Assembly (NCBI RefSeq): GCF_022539315.1
Contig: NC_066326.1
Span: 12,230,601-12,294,600, forward strand
Origin: Serinus canaria
Taxonomy: Eukaryota > Chordata > Aves > Passeriformes > Fringillidae
Direction: 5' to 3'
DNA: 64,000 nucleotides
The notes under the pieces are model-generated. The model saw nothing but the letters and a program-made list of their open reading frames with translations, had not been told where the DNA came from and searched no databases. Position numbers and translations under genes: made by a program. Below, piece by piece: positions 50,782 to 63,441 of the stretch; within the stretch, counting starts at the first letter, position 1, and every line of letters starts with the position of its first letter.

Positions 50782-53700
50782 GGTAAATTTGCCGACGTGG
50801 TGGTACACAGTGTTGCTATGATGACATTTGAGTTGACTATGAAGAAACTGCCAGTCAGTCAAAACAAAAGCAGTTACCTGATGAGTGAAGAATTTTGGGC
50901 TGTAGGCAGGACTGCAGAGGATGCTGGTTTAGTCTGCAATTGTCTCTGATAAGCCTCTCCACTGTTGCACTGAGAGCATAATTTCCTGCATGCTTTAAGC
51001 AAACATCTGAACCATTACGATTGTTTCTTTATTTCCTCCCTGCCACACACAACAGATTTGGCTGAAGATCTTCAGTGCTGAGAAGAAATAGTGAAATCTA
51101 AACCAAAATTTTGTACTTGAAATAGTTTGAGGCATGTGTTAAGTGCGCAGCTGCCTGAAGATTGAAGATAATTTATTGCAATGAGGCTTCTTTCTATTTC
51201 CTCCTTTCTTGTTTCCTTTCTAGTATTTAAAAGCATCTAACTGAGCTGCAGATGTGGTCACCTGTGAGGAAGGCTGATCTTATTTATGGGAAACCTGTCA
51301 TAAAAAAGTGTTAAATATGCTGAAAGTCAATTTTAGATGTGTAAGTGGTTTCTGTGTTAGTTTTACTGCACATGTGTTTGTGGGGGGAAGGGTGTCTGTC
51401 ATGTCAAATGAGAAGAATTCCACACTTTTCAGGCAGTATTTGGAAAACAGTATGTTTTTGTGCAGACTGGCACACTTCAGTTATCCCATTCAGGGTGCAC
51501 AAATCTCAACAGGATAAAAAATTTTTAAGAGAGAGAAAAGGAGTTTTATCCTGGCTTTAAATTGATGAATAATTGGATAAATTTATATAGAGAGCACCTC
51601 TGTACCTCTCCTGGATTCTGCCTGGATTTACTTAATTTCTGTATCCACCGATAGTTGTTTGCCTAAGCAATGATGTTACCCATAACAGAAACTTATTAGA
51701 AGTGGCATCACACAGGCCTTTTTTCATATTTGTTGCAACAATGTTATGCACTACTGTCTCTAAATCAAATGTGCTTAAATACCATAATCTCTTGGTATGT
51801 CCAGTATGACTTTAAAACACAAGGTATCATATGCATTAAAAAACCAGTTTTTTGTTAGTTCAGTTTACTCCTATGCACAAATTAAGCAGCTTCCTCAGAA
51901 GGGGGTGGTTACTTTGTCATTGACAGCATGTTTTTATAAGTGGCTATTTTGTGTACTCACAGCATACCTGGGAGTAGAATAATTGCACCTCTTGTGACCT
52001 AGCAGTCAGCAGTCAGTTCATTCCTGTGCCAGAGAGAGACTCTGAGCAGGGGAGTCCAGCTGGGATCCCTGCTCCCCATGGCTGCTCTCCTCCCTTTGCC
52101 TTTGCAGAGAGTCCCATGTCTTCTAGCCTGCAGCAGGTTAAAGATACATGGATGCTTAATCCCTGACCTCTCTTCCTCCTTTGTCTTTGAACAGAAGAAC
52201 TCCATATTCCTTTTCTGTTTTCCAACAGATGATGAATTCCTGTGTGCCACTCATTTTAGATCTCTTTCTCTGTCTTCTTACAGTGTGTTCAAGCTCTTCT
52301 GTTTCAGAGTTAGTCTCGGCCCTTCTCTTTTACTGCTTGGCTCTGCTCAGACTTGTCTTTAGTCTGCCTCTGTGGCTGCTGTCCAGCACTGACCTTTCCT
52401 GGCCAGGATGGCCCTTATACCTGACACCAGAAATAGTAAGAAGCAATTCTGTAAGTCTGTTCTTGCAGTTCTTTCTTGGGAGCACTGCAGGAGCCGGGAA
52501 ACTTTACTTCACACCATTGATAGTGGCCATGTACAGAGCATTATGAATATCCTCCCATGATACAGAGTTTCTGGTTCAGAAGACAGGAGCTTATAAATGG
52601 TAGCAAATATTCACCCTGGACATGGATTTTTGTTTCTTAAAGAGTTGGGTTTGGTGTCTCCCTGCCTAATCTATGGGCGGAGTTTTAAATGGTTTAGCTT
52701 GTTATTGGTTTTGGTTTTGAACAAACCACTGGAACTGTTGTTGATTAGTCACAAGACTAATTTCTCTTGGAACAGCAAGGTTTGTATTGGCACACAAATA
52801 GAGATGCTATCAGAAATTCATTGTGTGGCATTTGCGTAACTGGATAGCAGTCAGTTCCATCTGCAGTTTCAGAACACATCAGAGTTGTCATATTTTTAAT
52901 GTATACACTGAATTCAAAACCAAATTCAGAGTGACCAGTTAGACAAATTTGAAGAATTAAAAAATGTGTTACTCCAAAGCCATGTGCAGAGTCAGCATGG
53001 GTTAATCACCCTAACTTCTACCCACAGTGTGTGATGCAAGATTAGTCATGTCACACTAGAATGTTTTATTTGAAATTCCAGCCAAACATGGTTTGTTGAT
53101 ATGTGGAATTCTTAGGCCTGTAATAAATGGCCACATTTCTTTGAGGGTCATTGGGTACTGTAAGTTACAAGGTCTTCTGCATAGAGTAGTGTGGCAACAT
53201 GAATGGGCTGGAGCAACAGCTGTGAGTTGTTTAGTTACAAAGGAGAATGATGCTGGCTGGCCTTTAGTCTTCAAGATCCCAATAGTTGGGGACTCAGGTA
53301 GACAAACCTGTGCATGTTTTATGAGTTATTACTGCTCATGCTACCTAGAGAGTGCTGTACTGCTTAGGAGTTCGCATAGATTGCATTAACTCAATTCAGC
53401 TGTTTTATTAAACTTTCACAGCTTTTACATCTGTGAAAGAAGACTCCCAAGAAGTCATCTATGAGTTAAGTACATAACCATTAAACTGTCCACCTAGGTT
53501 ACAGCGATGCTTCCAAATTGATTACATGGCAGTAATATTTAGATTCTATGTTTCTTGTTGCAGCCCTTATAGAGCACTTGGCTGAGGCATTCCTGAAAAG
53601 ACCTCCACAGATTTTGACATCTGCAAGACTTTTCACACATGACTTTTGTTGTAAAGGGTAGATATTCTGCTTACTAAAGCTCAGTTATTCAATTAATACC

Positions 53701-53787
53701 TTGATTTTTTCTGATAATGGAAATACCGTGATATTTCCCGTTTGGAGGGGTTTTGTATAATTTTATTTTATCTTTTCAAAGAGTGGA

Positions 53788-53802
53788 TTTTTTTTTTTTT
53801 TT
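53788..53802 (+). repeat. Poly(T) run
   Basis: Fifteen consecutive T's lie in AT-rich intron. Confidence 0.9.
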
Positions 53803-56800
53803 ATTACTTCATATGCTCATTCTCCTACTGCTGTAGGGTTTTGTTTTATGGATCTTTGTAAGTGCTTTGTAACAAGTTTATTTTTGCTCTGGGTGTGGTT
53901 TGTTATTTATAGTAGAAATATTCTGTATATGCTATAAACCCTCCATGCCAGCTATTTTGCACATACAAACAATACTGAGCTAGAAGCAGCATGTGATAAA
54001 GCAGATAGGTCCAATTGTGATTCTCTTATGCTAAATTGGATGTTCTGTTATAGAGCAGATTTCCTGTCTTTAATCATAGACTGGGTGTTACCTTGTACTC
54101 CTGCTGTCATTTACTGTTCTTTTCTTTGTTCAGCAGCAGATGAACTTGACCCCTGTTCAGTTTAACTCAAACCAAACTCTGCCCATTTCTTTGTCTTTTT
54201 TTCTCCCCACTCAAAGAGTGGCTGCTCTTGGAGAACACATGATGTGAAATTACTATTTCCTATGACTTTGTTTCAGAAACCTCTAATGGTTAACTGAGTG
54301 ATGCTCTTGTCCAGTCTGAAAAACCAACATTTTAGATGCAATTTTGAAAAGATACATTGCAAAGATACATTGTTAATATGACTTTCCATTTTCCCCAAAT
54401 TGTTTTGATGGTTTGTTATCTAATCTCCTAGTGCTCATACTGCAAAAACTCACTGGTCATTCTAAGCTGATTGTAAAAGTTTTCAGTTAGGTAGTACTTA
54501 GGTATTATTATTTGAAACTGTGGATTAAATTTTAAAAAAAAGTAAATAGATGGACTACACATTTGGAAGAAGTTTCAAAAACATATCCAAAGAGAGTAGG
54601 GAAATCTTCCATACTGGAGGTTTTATTCTAACATCTTCCTCTCCATTTGCAATCCCTCTGCAGTCCCACAGGTTCTAATTTAGTTTGTCAAGTTGTGCTT
54701 GTGACTGAAAACTAAACAAAATCCCTTTAAGGACCAGGAGAGAAGGAAAACCCCCTGAAAAGTTCTGAACTTCTGAAACAGCTTATAAAGAGTCCTGAAG
54801 CTCATGGGAAAAGAAAAGAAAGTTTGAGTTGCTCTCAATTTTGAGGAAGCATTTTGAGGGAGTTTGTTGGTTTCTCCATGAGGACTCCCCTTCGTTCTAA
54901 GCTCAGAGGTGTTTTCACAACCAGAACTGGTCAAACATCTCAGTTGTAGAATGAATCCTACTTATTTCTAAACATAAGAGCAAGATTCTTCTTGGAAGCT
55001 AATGCTGTGGTTAGAATGTACACAGCAGTTTAAAGTGATGGCCATCTTTTAAAATCTGACACAAATGCTTAGTAAGAACAATATGGTGCTGCCTTCTATT
55101 TACTGCAACCTAGAAACAAATTTTGTTATTACAGTAGCAACCAGAAAATGAGGTCTCAGTTTTGCTGGATATTACACAAACATAGTAATCAACTATTATT
55201 TCTCCAAAGAATTTGCAATCTAAGCCTGTGTAAGAACATACTGTTACATTTCTTTGATAATACTAAATTAAATTTTTGAAGTAAATTCAGGTCTGTTGAA
55301 GCTCTTAAATTTGATTCATGATGACAAATCTTGGTAATTCCTGGGTTCTGTTACGTGTTTTGAAATGGGATATCCCATTCTAATGGAAGATAAATATAAT
55401 ATGATATGTATATATACAGTCCATATACTTATACTGGTGCAGTTTATTGTGGCACTTGCTTCTGGACTACTACAAAAAGAAAAAAAAATATTCTCAGAAA
55501 AAATAAAAATTATTGTCTTATAAATGTCTTGAACAAATCATGGCAATCATTTCCCCATTCTGGGAAGCATTATCTCCCAGGCCTTTATCTCTGGGAGAAT
55601 ACATGAGAAGCTACAAACTCAGTGGTTTTTGTTAAGGGAGATGGGATGGGCAAATTTGGATGTCTTGCAGGGAATTAGCTACCAGAGAGTGTCTCTCCCA
55701 GCCCTTGGAAAGAGCCAGGGCAAACCTCACAGCACTTGAGATGTGTATGTTCCCCTTTGTGCAGTACAAATCCTGGTTGCAGCAGTAGGGTACTGCTCTG
55801 GAAGAAGGATTTTATGTATTTATTTTCCTATTTGTAATATCTGTAATTTTAAGAACTCTGGAGAAGAAAGCAATAGTGAATCTGCTTAGGTAGCTTTGCT
55901 TGCATTTTGCTTTGTTTTTTGACACAAGCAACTGGAAACTGTGTGCTGTCTGAATAAAGACTTGTCATGTGCTGCTGGTTACAGACATTTGACAGGCTTT
56001 AGCCTTTTGCCCCCACAGTGCTGTGGGCATTTTACAAGTGAGAATACTAAGGCAGGAAACTTTCTGAAACATAGTGTTGTCAGATTTATTTTAATTTAAA
56101 AAAAAAGGAAAAAAGAATAGCTGGTGTTCATCCTTTGTTCTTGAAACTATAGTTACAGCAATATTTAATTCCCTTTACTCACCTTTGTGGGTTTTTTGGC
56201 TGTTTATTTGATCCTGTGTTCATGCTGCTGTCTTGTTTCATTTTGTGTTTTGTTGGACTGGGCAGAACTGCTCTAATTGCACAGGGACCAAAGGAGCAGC
56301 TTTCATGTATTTACATATTTAGAGTTTGTTAGTTCTGATTTCTGGACCTCATTCTTTGGATGAAGTTGCTGTCTGGAATCTAGACAGGCTATCTTAGATT
56401 TCCTTCCTTGGTACTTGTGTGGCTGTCTACAATATAGAAAGTTGAAGATGCTCTTTCTTTCAGGTGGATGCTCTTGATGCTGCTGTCAACCAAGTGCAGA
56501 GTACCTTGGAGGTGATTCTTCTGCAACTGCAGAAAAAAACCACAGATAGAATGTTTTTTTCCCTCAGACCTTAGAAAGCAGGTTTTGCCATCCCAGTAAT
56601 TTGCATTGATTGATACAAGCAGGGGACCAGAAGGCTTTAATTGTTGTTTATTAGATTGAGAGAGAAAGCCTGACAAAGCTGAAATCTGTGGTATCTGCCT
56701 TTAGGCTTCTTAAATTGTGATGGCCATTGAGGCAGGTGGTTATAGGCAGCCTAAGGAGTAGTGCAAGTGCAAATAGAAAGAAGCAAGTTGAAGTCTTTAT

Positions 56801-58054
56801 GTGTTGTGGTCTCCAGGAAGTGGAATACAGTAATCCAAATGTTACCAGGAAATCTGATTGAGAAATGCCTGCCTACCTGTCTTCCTCTTTGGTGCAATTA
56901 AAGAGCGACGGAAATCATAACACTTGAAAAAATTGCACTCCTGTATTTGATTCTGGGTCAGATGCTACCAAATTCTGATAGCAGAGGATTACAGCATGGC
57001 ATAAAAGATTATTGAAGAAATAACTTGAAATGAATAGAAACTAAATAATATTTTTAAAATATTGTAGGCTTCTATACAGAATTTATATGTATTTCATTGG
57101 AAAAGTAAACTATATTCTGCTGGAAAGGTCTGAAAAGAAGGTAGCTAGGTTGGATTTTGTCTCACTTTTGAGAAGAGAAGACAGGCCAATAGCATTCACC
57201 AAGAGTGATGTGCTTCAGTAATTTTTTAAGTCTTGGCCTAAAATGTCTGCTTTCTGAAAGATCTTTCAGTTAGTATTTTCTGTCTGCAAAGGTGTCATGG
57301 CTCCTCTTCTCAAAGGAACTGGTTGCTCATTGGTATCAGTTTCACCTTTATCTTCTTCCTCCAAGCTCAGCAGAAATTTTTTATTCTGAAGAAAGATTGC
57401 ACCAGCTCATTAAGAACTTGTTTTCTTTAAAGATGAAGTTTGAATTGCTGTTATCTTGCTACCCAAATTAATTTTTTTTTACATTCTTGCCCACTTGAAG
57501 AATGCAGAATTCTGCTGATAGCAAAGCCAGCTCTGTGTTTGTAGATCTGAGCAAGTCACAGAAGACTAAACAGGATAGGGGCAGATCAAGAGTGAGGTGT
57601 AACTCTTTCTTTCTAATTATATTGAATTTCTAGGGTTAAAATCAAGTCTGCACTTGTCCTTACACACAAAATTGGGGTGCTTTGTCATGCTTATCTTTGC
57701 TCCTTTATTCTAGGCTGATTCTAAATCAATTGGTTCTTAATTTTTACCATTACGCCTCTGTTAATTAAGAACTTCTCCTAAACACATCCCATAACTTCTC
57801 AAATGCTAAAAAAATTTTGTAAAATATTTAAAAGTTCTGCCCAGCATCCACCAGCTGTTTTGTGTGCTGAGACATCTGCATTTGGACATAAGTTGTCTGC
57901 CCTTGAGTTTAAAGCCTGTTGCTGTTGTGTAAGAATTGCGCAGGTAGAGATGGATTGTTTCAGTTACTGAGGCTCAAAGTTCCCAAACACCTACCTGTTA
58001 TTTTAGAAACCTTTAGTGATATCTTTACCTTCACCATGCTGGTGCTGTTCACTT

Positions 58055-58125
58055 ATTGGCTGTTTGTAAAACACTTTTATGTCTGTTTAAAATATTATTG
58101 TGAAGCAGCGTGTGAGAGAACGACG
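58055..58125 (+). promoter_or_regulatory. ARHGEF3: Candidate alternative promoter of the second gene
   Basis: An inverted CCAAT box (ATTGG, 58055-58059) is followed about 30 bases later by a TATA-like TTTAAAATATT (58086-58096). Transcription would start at about 58115-58125. The sequence then changes to a CpG-containing 5'-leader-like stretch (58110-58370) that ends in a good donor. The spacing of the two boxes fits a regulated, tissue-restricted promoter. This comes from motif spacing alone. Confidence 0.45.
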
Positions 58126-58178
58126 ACAGAGATAGACACAGCAGTGCAGATCAACTTCTGACACTTGCAGTGCACGGC

Positions 58179-58205
58179 ATGACAGGAAGCGAGAGCAAAC
58201 TGTAA
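58179..58205 (+). CDS. Upstream ORF 1 in the alternative leader
   Basis: A minimal ORF, ATG...TAA, encodes MTGSESKL in the putative 5' leader before the ATG at 58338. If the leader is transcribed it could reduce translation of the main start. No independent evidence supports its translation. Confidence 0.3.
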   Translation: MTGSESKL

Positions 58206-58211
58206 GGCTGC

Positions 58212-58292
58212 ATGGGGAGGAGTTCCTGCCGAAAACTGAGGGACAGACATAGGGACTCCTTTTGTAGCAAAGGCTTTCCACTGTCACGCTGA
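58212..58292 (+). CDS. Upstream ORF 2 in the alternative leader
   Basis: A 26-codon ORF starts MGRSSCRKLRDRHRD and stops at TGA 58290-58292, 45 bases before the main ATG at 58338. G at +4 improves its start context. The peptide is basic. It is likely to be regulatory, if real, rather than functional as a protein. Confidence 0.3.
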   Translation: MGRSSCRKLRDRHRDSFCSKGFPLSR

Positions 58293-58337
58293 ACATTGAG
58301 AAACCTGCTAAAATCTGAGTACGATAGAAAATAACTC

Positions 58338-58370
58338 ATGGTGTGGTGCTGCTTATTTGTGCATCATCAG
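58338..58370 (+). CDS. ARHGEF3: Candidate alternative first coding exon (short N-terminal isoform)
   Basis: An ATG at 58338 (G at +4, C at -3) encodes MVWCCLFVHHQ and then reaches the donor CATCATCAG|GTAAGC (58370/58371) in phase 0. This is the same exit phase as the exon ending at 46844, so it can splice to the same downstream exon. ARHGEF3 is known in mammals to use several alternative first exons with different short N-termini, which fits this layout. The leader upstream is CpG-enriched relative to the intron and has a TATA/CCAAT arrangement. The peptide has two Cys and a hydrophobic centre. Membrane attachment by acylation is conceivable but speculative. The exon probably runs from about 58118 to 58370. 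Confidence 0.5.
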
Positions 58371-59617
58371 GTAAGCGTGAATCGGGATCGTGGAACTTTT
58401 ATTGTTTGTGTGCAAGTTGGAATTGCACAGATACTCTTTCCAAGCATGCCAGGATTTAAGATTGGGTATTGATTAAACCAAAACGTTGCTTGGCAAGAAT
58501 GTTTCCTTGTGTAAGGAAAGAAATTTGCTAAAGGCTGAGGTAACATACTCTGCTATTCCCAGTGGGATGGAAGACGGTTTATTTTTCTCTCTGTATTCAT
58601 AGTTTGTTGCTGCAGGGTGATGGGTTTAGGTCTTTGCTTCTGCTTATCTGTCATACCCATGTAAACATCTCTGCCTCAGTGTCCTAGCCTGAAAATGTGA
58701 ATTTTAGCAGATGCTAGGGCTTAAAGAAGAATATTTGTAGCAAGATCTGTTATTGTCTCCATTGTCAAAGTGAAAGCTGTAACACACCCCACTTAAAATG
58801 TACTTACACTGCAGGATGATTGTGCTCTGTAGCATGTAAGTGTGGTATCACCTGGAAAATTGGGTGCTGTTATGGACACTGCAGTGTGGAGACATGGGGA
58901 CAGTAAAGTAGCAAGGTTGATAATAACTGTAGAAAATATAACCTTTGAGGGAGGTTTGAAATATTCAGTGCATCTTGTGTATAGAAAAACAAGATGATAC
59001 AAGATGTGAGTATAGGCTTTATCTGAGTGTGTGTAAACAACTGCAAAGTTGACACTAGTTCTCTGTACTTGCCAAGTGCAACATGGGAAGAAATGGGCTT
59101 TCTTCACAGCAAGTGAGATTCAGGTTAGATATTCTGGGGACAAATGCTTCCTGATTGTCATGTTCATCAAGGGTAAAACAAAATATAGAGTTAAAATCTG
59201 TAATTTCAAACTGCTGTATGAAAACTTTCCTGTCTTACATGTTGCAGTGGTTAGCATTTAGTACTTGTTTGTTCTTAATAATTTGTGTTGAGTTTTGATT
59301 TTGGACTGTTAATATGTGAATAAGAGTAGCCCATTAGGGACACCAGTGAACAGATGTGATCTCAGATTTGCAGCTCCAGCCCCAGTTAACAGCATCCTTT
59401 CTTTGAACACTTAAAAAAATCCTCTCATTTAGGAATCCAAGTTTCTTCAAAGTATTTGTGTATATGTTGACTAAAACTGTGCTTTGAAATACAAATTTCT
59501 CAAAAATATGTGATCAAGGCAGGGGGCTGTAGTGTAAATCAGGGATATTGAAACCTTATGGCTCTATAACACCTGATAGCAAGGTGTTGCCTGGTGGGGG
59601 TCATCTCTTCTCCCAAG

Positions 59618-59885
59618 TAACAAGTGACAAGATAAGGAAAGAGCCTCAAGTTGCACCTGGGAAGGTTTAGATTGGGCATTAAGGAAAATTTCTTCACTAA
59701 AAGCAATATCAAGCACCAGAATGGGCTGCCTAGATTGGTGGTGGAATCACCATCCCCAGAGGTGTTTAAAAGCCATGTAGTTGTGGCACTGAGGGACCTG
59801 AGTTAGTGGTGGTTTGGCAGTGCTGAGTTAAAGGTTGGATTTGGTGATCTTAAAGGGACTTTCCAACCTATGGGATTCTGTGACT
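59618..59885 (+). mobile_element. CR1 LINE 3'-end copy
   Basis: This is another sense-oriented CR1 3' end. It shows 'gagcctcaagttgcacctggg', 'aaatttcttcacta', 'gggctgcctagattggtggtggaatcaccatcccc', 'aggtgtttaaaagccatgtag', a 'tggcactgagggacctgagttagtgg' block, 'ttaaaggttggatttggtgatc' and the tail GGGATTCTGTGACTT. It is 5'-truncated and non-coding, and appears less decayed than the fragment at 733-838. Confidence 0.93.
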
Positions 59886-61896
59886 TGATGTTCAAGAGCT
59901 TTTGTGCCCTGCAAGTGCACAAAACCTTTAAGGATAGAGTTAGAGCATTAAAACACCCCAGCTTTGATTATTCTTGCTTTTACAACCAATCCTATGCTAA
60001 ACTCCCTCAGCACAAACATACAAGGCCAGGAGCTGCAAATTCATCACCTCAGCTTGCCGAAGACTAAGGAATCCAGGGACTGTTTGCATGCTGGCTGGTT
60101 ATGTTACTTGGAGACATACAGAACTGGATCTGACAGATCCCAGCTGAAAAGTGTTTGAAAGAAGAACAGAAGCTGAATCTAAATAGTGTGTGGACTCTTT
60201 CACATTGCATCTTATTTTTTATTTATATACTTGGTGAGTTTAAAATCATTAGATATTGATTGTGTTAATTAGAAGCATAATTTATGTAGCAGTGTTCAGA
60301 TTTTGGCTGACAAAGGATTCTCACGCAACAAAAACCTCCTGTGCAGAAGAAATAAATGTGACTTAGCTGAATTTGGTCTGGACTTCACTGTAAAGTTTGT
60401 AGAAGTGTCAGTGTATTTAACTGTTCTAGATTCCAGTTACTGGTCCTCTCCCCTGCCTTCCAAAAAGGGGAAGGAAGAAGGTTAAATAAAGACCAAGTAA
60501 ATACCAGTCCTCAAACAAAGCTGTGCTAATCCTTGTCCTTACAGCATCCCGTACATGCACACCCATTTCCTGTTGTTGATGTTAAACACATTGAATATAA
60601 TTTTCATTTCATTGTTCACTTCAGTGTTCCTTTTACATTACATTGACCGGAAAATCTCCGATCCATCACAACAAGCAGTGCAGAAGCAGAGCTGCTGGCT
60701 GTGGTGAGGGGAGGCTGCCAAGGAGCTGCCATTTTGGCCAGCAGAGATGTGATGACTCCTGGAAGTGCTTGAAAAGTGTGAAAGTCATCAGTGGCAGAGG
60801 TGACCTCACCTCCATTGCAGTTTTTGCTGTGCTGTAACAGAGCAGAGTCTGTTTTTTCATTTGTTTGTTTTCTTTGGAATATCAGGAACAAGCAAGTCCT
60901 GTTCCTAACACTGGTGTCCAGGGCTCCTGCCAGCTGAACGTGTGCAGGGTGAACATGTCCATGCTGTGTCCAGTCTCAGTGCAGACTGTGCAGTCAGGTC
61001 ATCTCTGGCCATTTCTCCTTAAAAGCAATAACCTTAAGGATTTTGTGTCACTTTTGAGAAAATGAAACCTGGAATGTCTCTGGTATTCCAAACAGGAGAG
61101 GGCCCTGGAAATATACATGGAAACCAGTTTTATTATAACACTAAAGAATTTTTGATTGTGAGTCCCTTTTGCCAGTATAACATAAAGAAATGTGATACTG
61201 AAATGCAGGGTAGCACATTCTGGACTTCCAAAAAATTTTATGTTAGAATTCACTATTCTGAGATTATGATCTCCAAAAGCATATATGATGCATTATTCAG
61301 TTAAAAAAGGCATCATGCTGTGGGAAAACTTGTTTTTAGATGTTTTTGTCCCCTCATCCGTCAAACTCTTGTCAGTGGTACAGCCACAGAAGCAGGAGAT
61401 GAACAGGGAGGCACACAGGTATTGGCATGAAGGTGAGTGACAGGCTGTGGTGAAGGCCAAGAGGGCTGACCTTAAAGGTGGAAGAAGATCCATCTCTTTC
61501 TGGAAGGGCTTAAACTCTAGAGAATGAATTGTCACTTTTTTGTGAAACTGTAATTGGTTATCTCAGACCCAAGCCCCATATCCAACAGGAAACGCAGATA
61601 TTTCTTGTTGGGGATTGCACACCGAGCTGTTTGTGTGATTAACATGTCACATTCTCCTGCTCGACAGACCTTCTAGGACTGTGCATTCTATCAGCCAGGC
61701 TCAAGCATTTTTTTTGGTGTGTGTGTGTGTCTTCTCTACCTTTATTTCATTTTAGACGCTTTATTGCCAGTGCAGCAGGAGTGTGATATGATGGAAAGTG
61801 TCTAATCCCTTGTGAGGCTTACTCTTTTTTTCAGTATCATCCTGGCTTGAAGCTGGGTCGTGCAGCACCACTGCTGTCTCTTCTGAGCACTGCTTG

Positions 61897-61924
61897 GTGG
61901 GATTATATAGGTGGGATTATATAG
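61897..61924 (+). repeat. 14-bp tandem duplication
   Basis: GTGGGATTATATAG occurs twice, head to tail and identical (61897-61910, 61911-61924), in intron 3. Confidence 0.95.
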
Positions 61925-63346
61925 GCCATCACCTGTAGCAGGAAATGTTAAATTAGTGATCATTCAACTGACCTTAACAGAAGGTTATTAATCTCTTGCT
62001 TAGTAATTAAGCTGGATCCAAGGCATATTTCATTAACTGAGTAATAACACCAGGAAAGAAAAATGCTGGCTTTTAGGCTGGTTTTCCTCTTGTAGTACGA
62101 ATACTAAACTGAAATGTTTTAACTTTTCTGTTTGCTGGCTGTGTCATCTGTTAAACTTTTGGAAACATTTAAAATTAGCTAGGAGAATTGAAACATTGAA
62201 GCAGTCCAGTTTGCAGTTTTCTCTTTTCACCCTACCTCCCTTTTTGCATTCCTGTTAACATCTGTTTTGTGCTATTTGTGCATCATCACTGGACTCTGTC
62301 CTCACTGAGTCCTCCATGCTCTGTGGTGTAACTAACTGGGAGCTTGATACTTTTGAGATCATTTGAATGTGATTTGAAATGGAAGCAATGAAAACTTGAA
62401 ACAGATCTTGTAGCACAGAAGCAACAGCAGATGGAATTTTTGGAGTCATTAAAAGAATAAATGTGGTCTGAGCAAGTGGTACTTTTCAGGGATTTTGGAA
62501 GAGAGATCCATGTGTTGCTTGGATGAATATGGATGCACTGACAAGCTACAAAGAAAAAAGAATGAGAATTGTAGTGTCTGAATATTCTTTTGAACTTACC
62601 AGCTTCTGTACACGTTAGAGATGTCAGAATTAGAAGGGTGCTTAGAAGTGTACATCTGTGTTTGAGTATACACATGTGGATGTTGCTGATAAAAAGTAAT
62701 TACACATCAAGAGATTTTATAGGCTAAATGGATTTAAAAAAAAAGTTTTATAAAATTTGTGATTAAAATGTGACTAGAAATTCACATGAAAGTCTGGATT
62801 ATTGTTGTGATTTGATGTCATTCTATAAAGAAATTATGTGCTCCTTCCTTATTCTGAGCTGCTTCAACACCATCTGTGATTCCTAGGACATTAAGCCATC
62901 AGCAGGGTGGGAAGGTTCCTTGTAGATGTAGAGGGGTTCTCAGCTGGCTCAGGAGAAACTGATTGCTTTCTAAAATTAAAAGAAAAACAATCATGTAATA
63001 ATGCTGCTTTTCATGCAGACATAATCCACCCTTTGGAGTGTGGTTTAAACCTGGCCCATAATGTTTGACTTTTTATTAAGTCTTTGATCAGTTTTTTCTC
63101 ATCCTTCCACAGTAATCCCTTTTGATTTTATCTTTGCTCTACCTGACCTCTTCAAATTGTTTGTCTTTGGGTAGTTTTGTCTTTTAATTTAGTGTGATAC
63201 AGATATTGTCCCTGATAAAAGTGTGCCATAAGCTAGAGAGGAACATAAAGCCCAGAGTAGTGAATCTCTTCCTCCCTTCTTCTCAACAGTAAAAATGATA
63301 CAAAACTTTGTTAGCTAAATGGTTTCCCTTTTCTGTATTATTACAA

Positions 63347-63441
63347 ATGTATATATATGTATATACACTTGTTATATGTGTGTATGTATACATGAAATAT
63401 GTATATATTTTTATGTGTGTGTGTTGGTGTGTATATATGCA
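63347..63441. repeat. TA/TG alternating purine-pyrimidine tract
   Basis: An interrupted (TA)n/(TG)n tract contains TGTATATATATGTATATACA, later TATGTGTGTATGTATACATG, and a TGTGTGTGTTGGTGTGTATA end. It is microsatellite-like and probably length-variable. The frame at 63319-63510 is an artefact of this repeat. Confidence 0.9.

Noticed and set aside
62286..62675. 129-codon minus-strand frame
   Set aside because: It shows no recognisable domain, no conserved motif and no supported exon structure. It looks like a chance frame in AT-rich intron.
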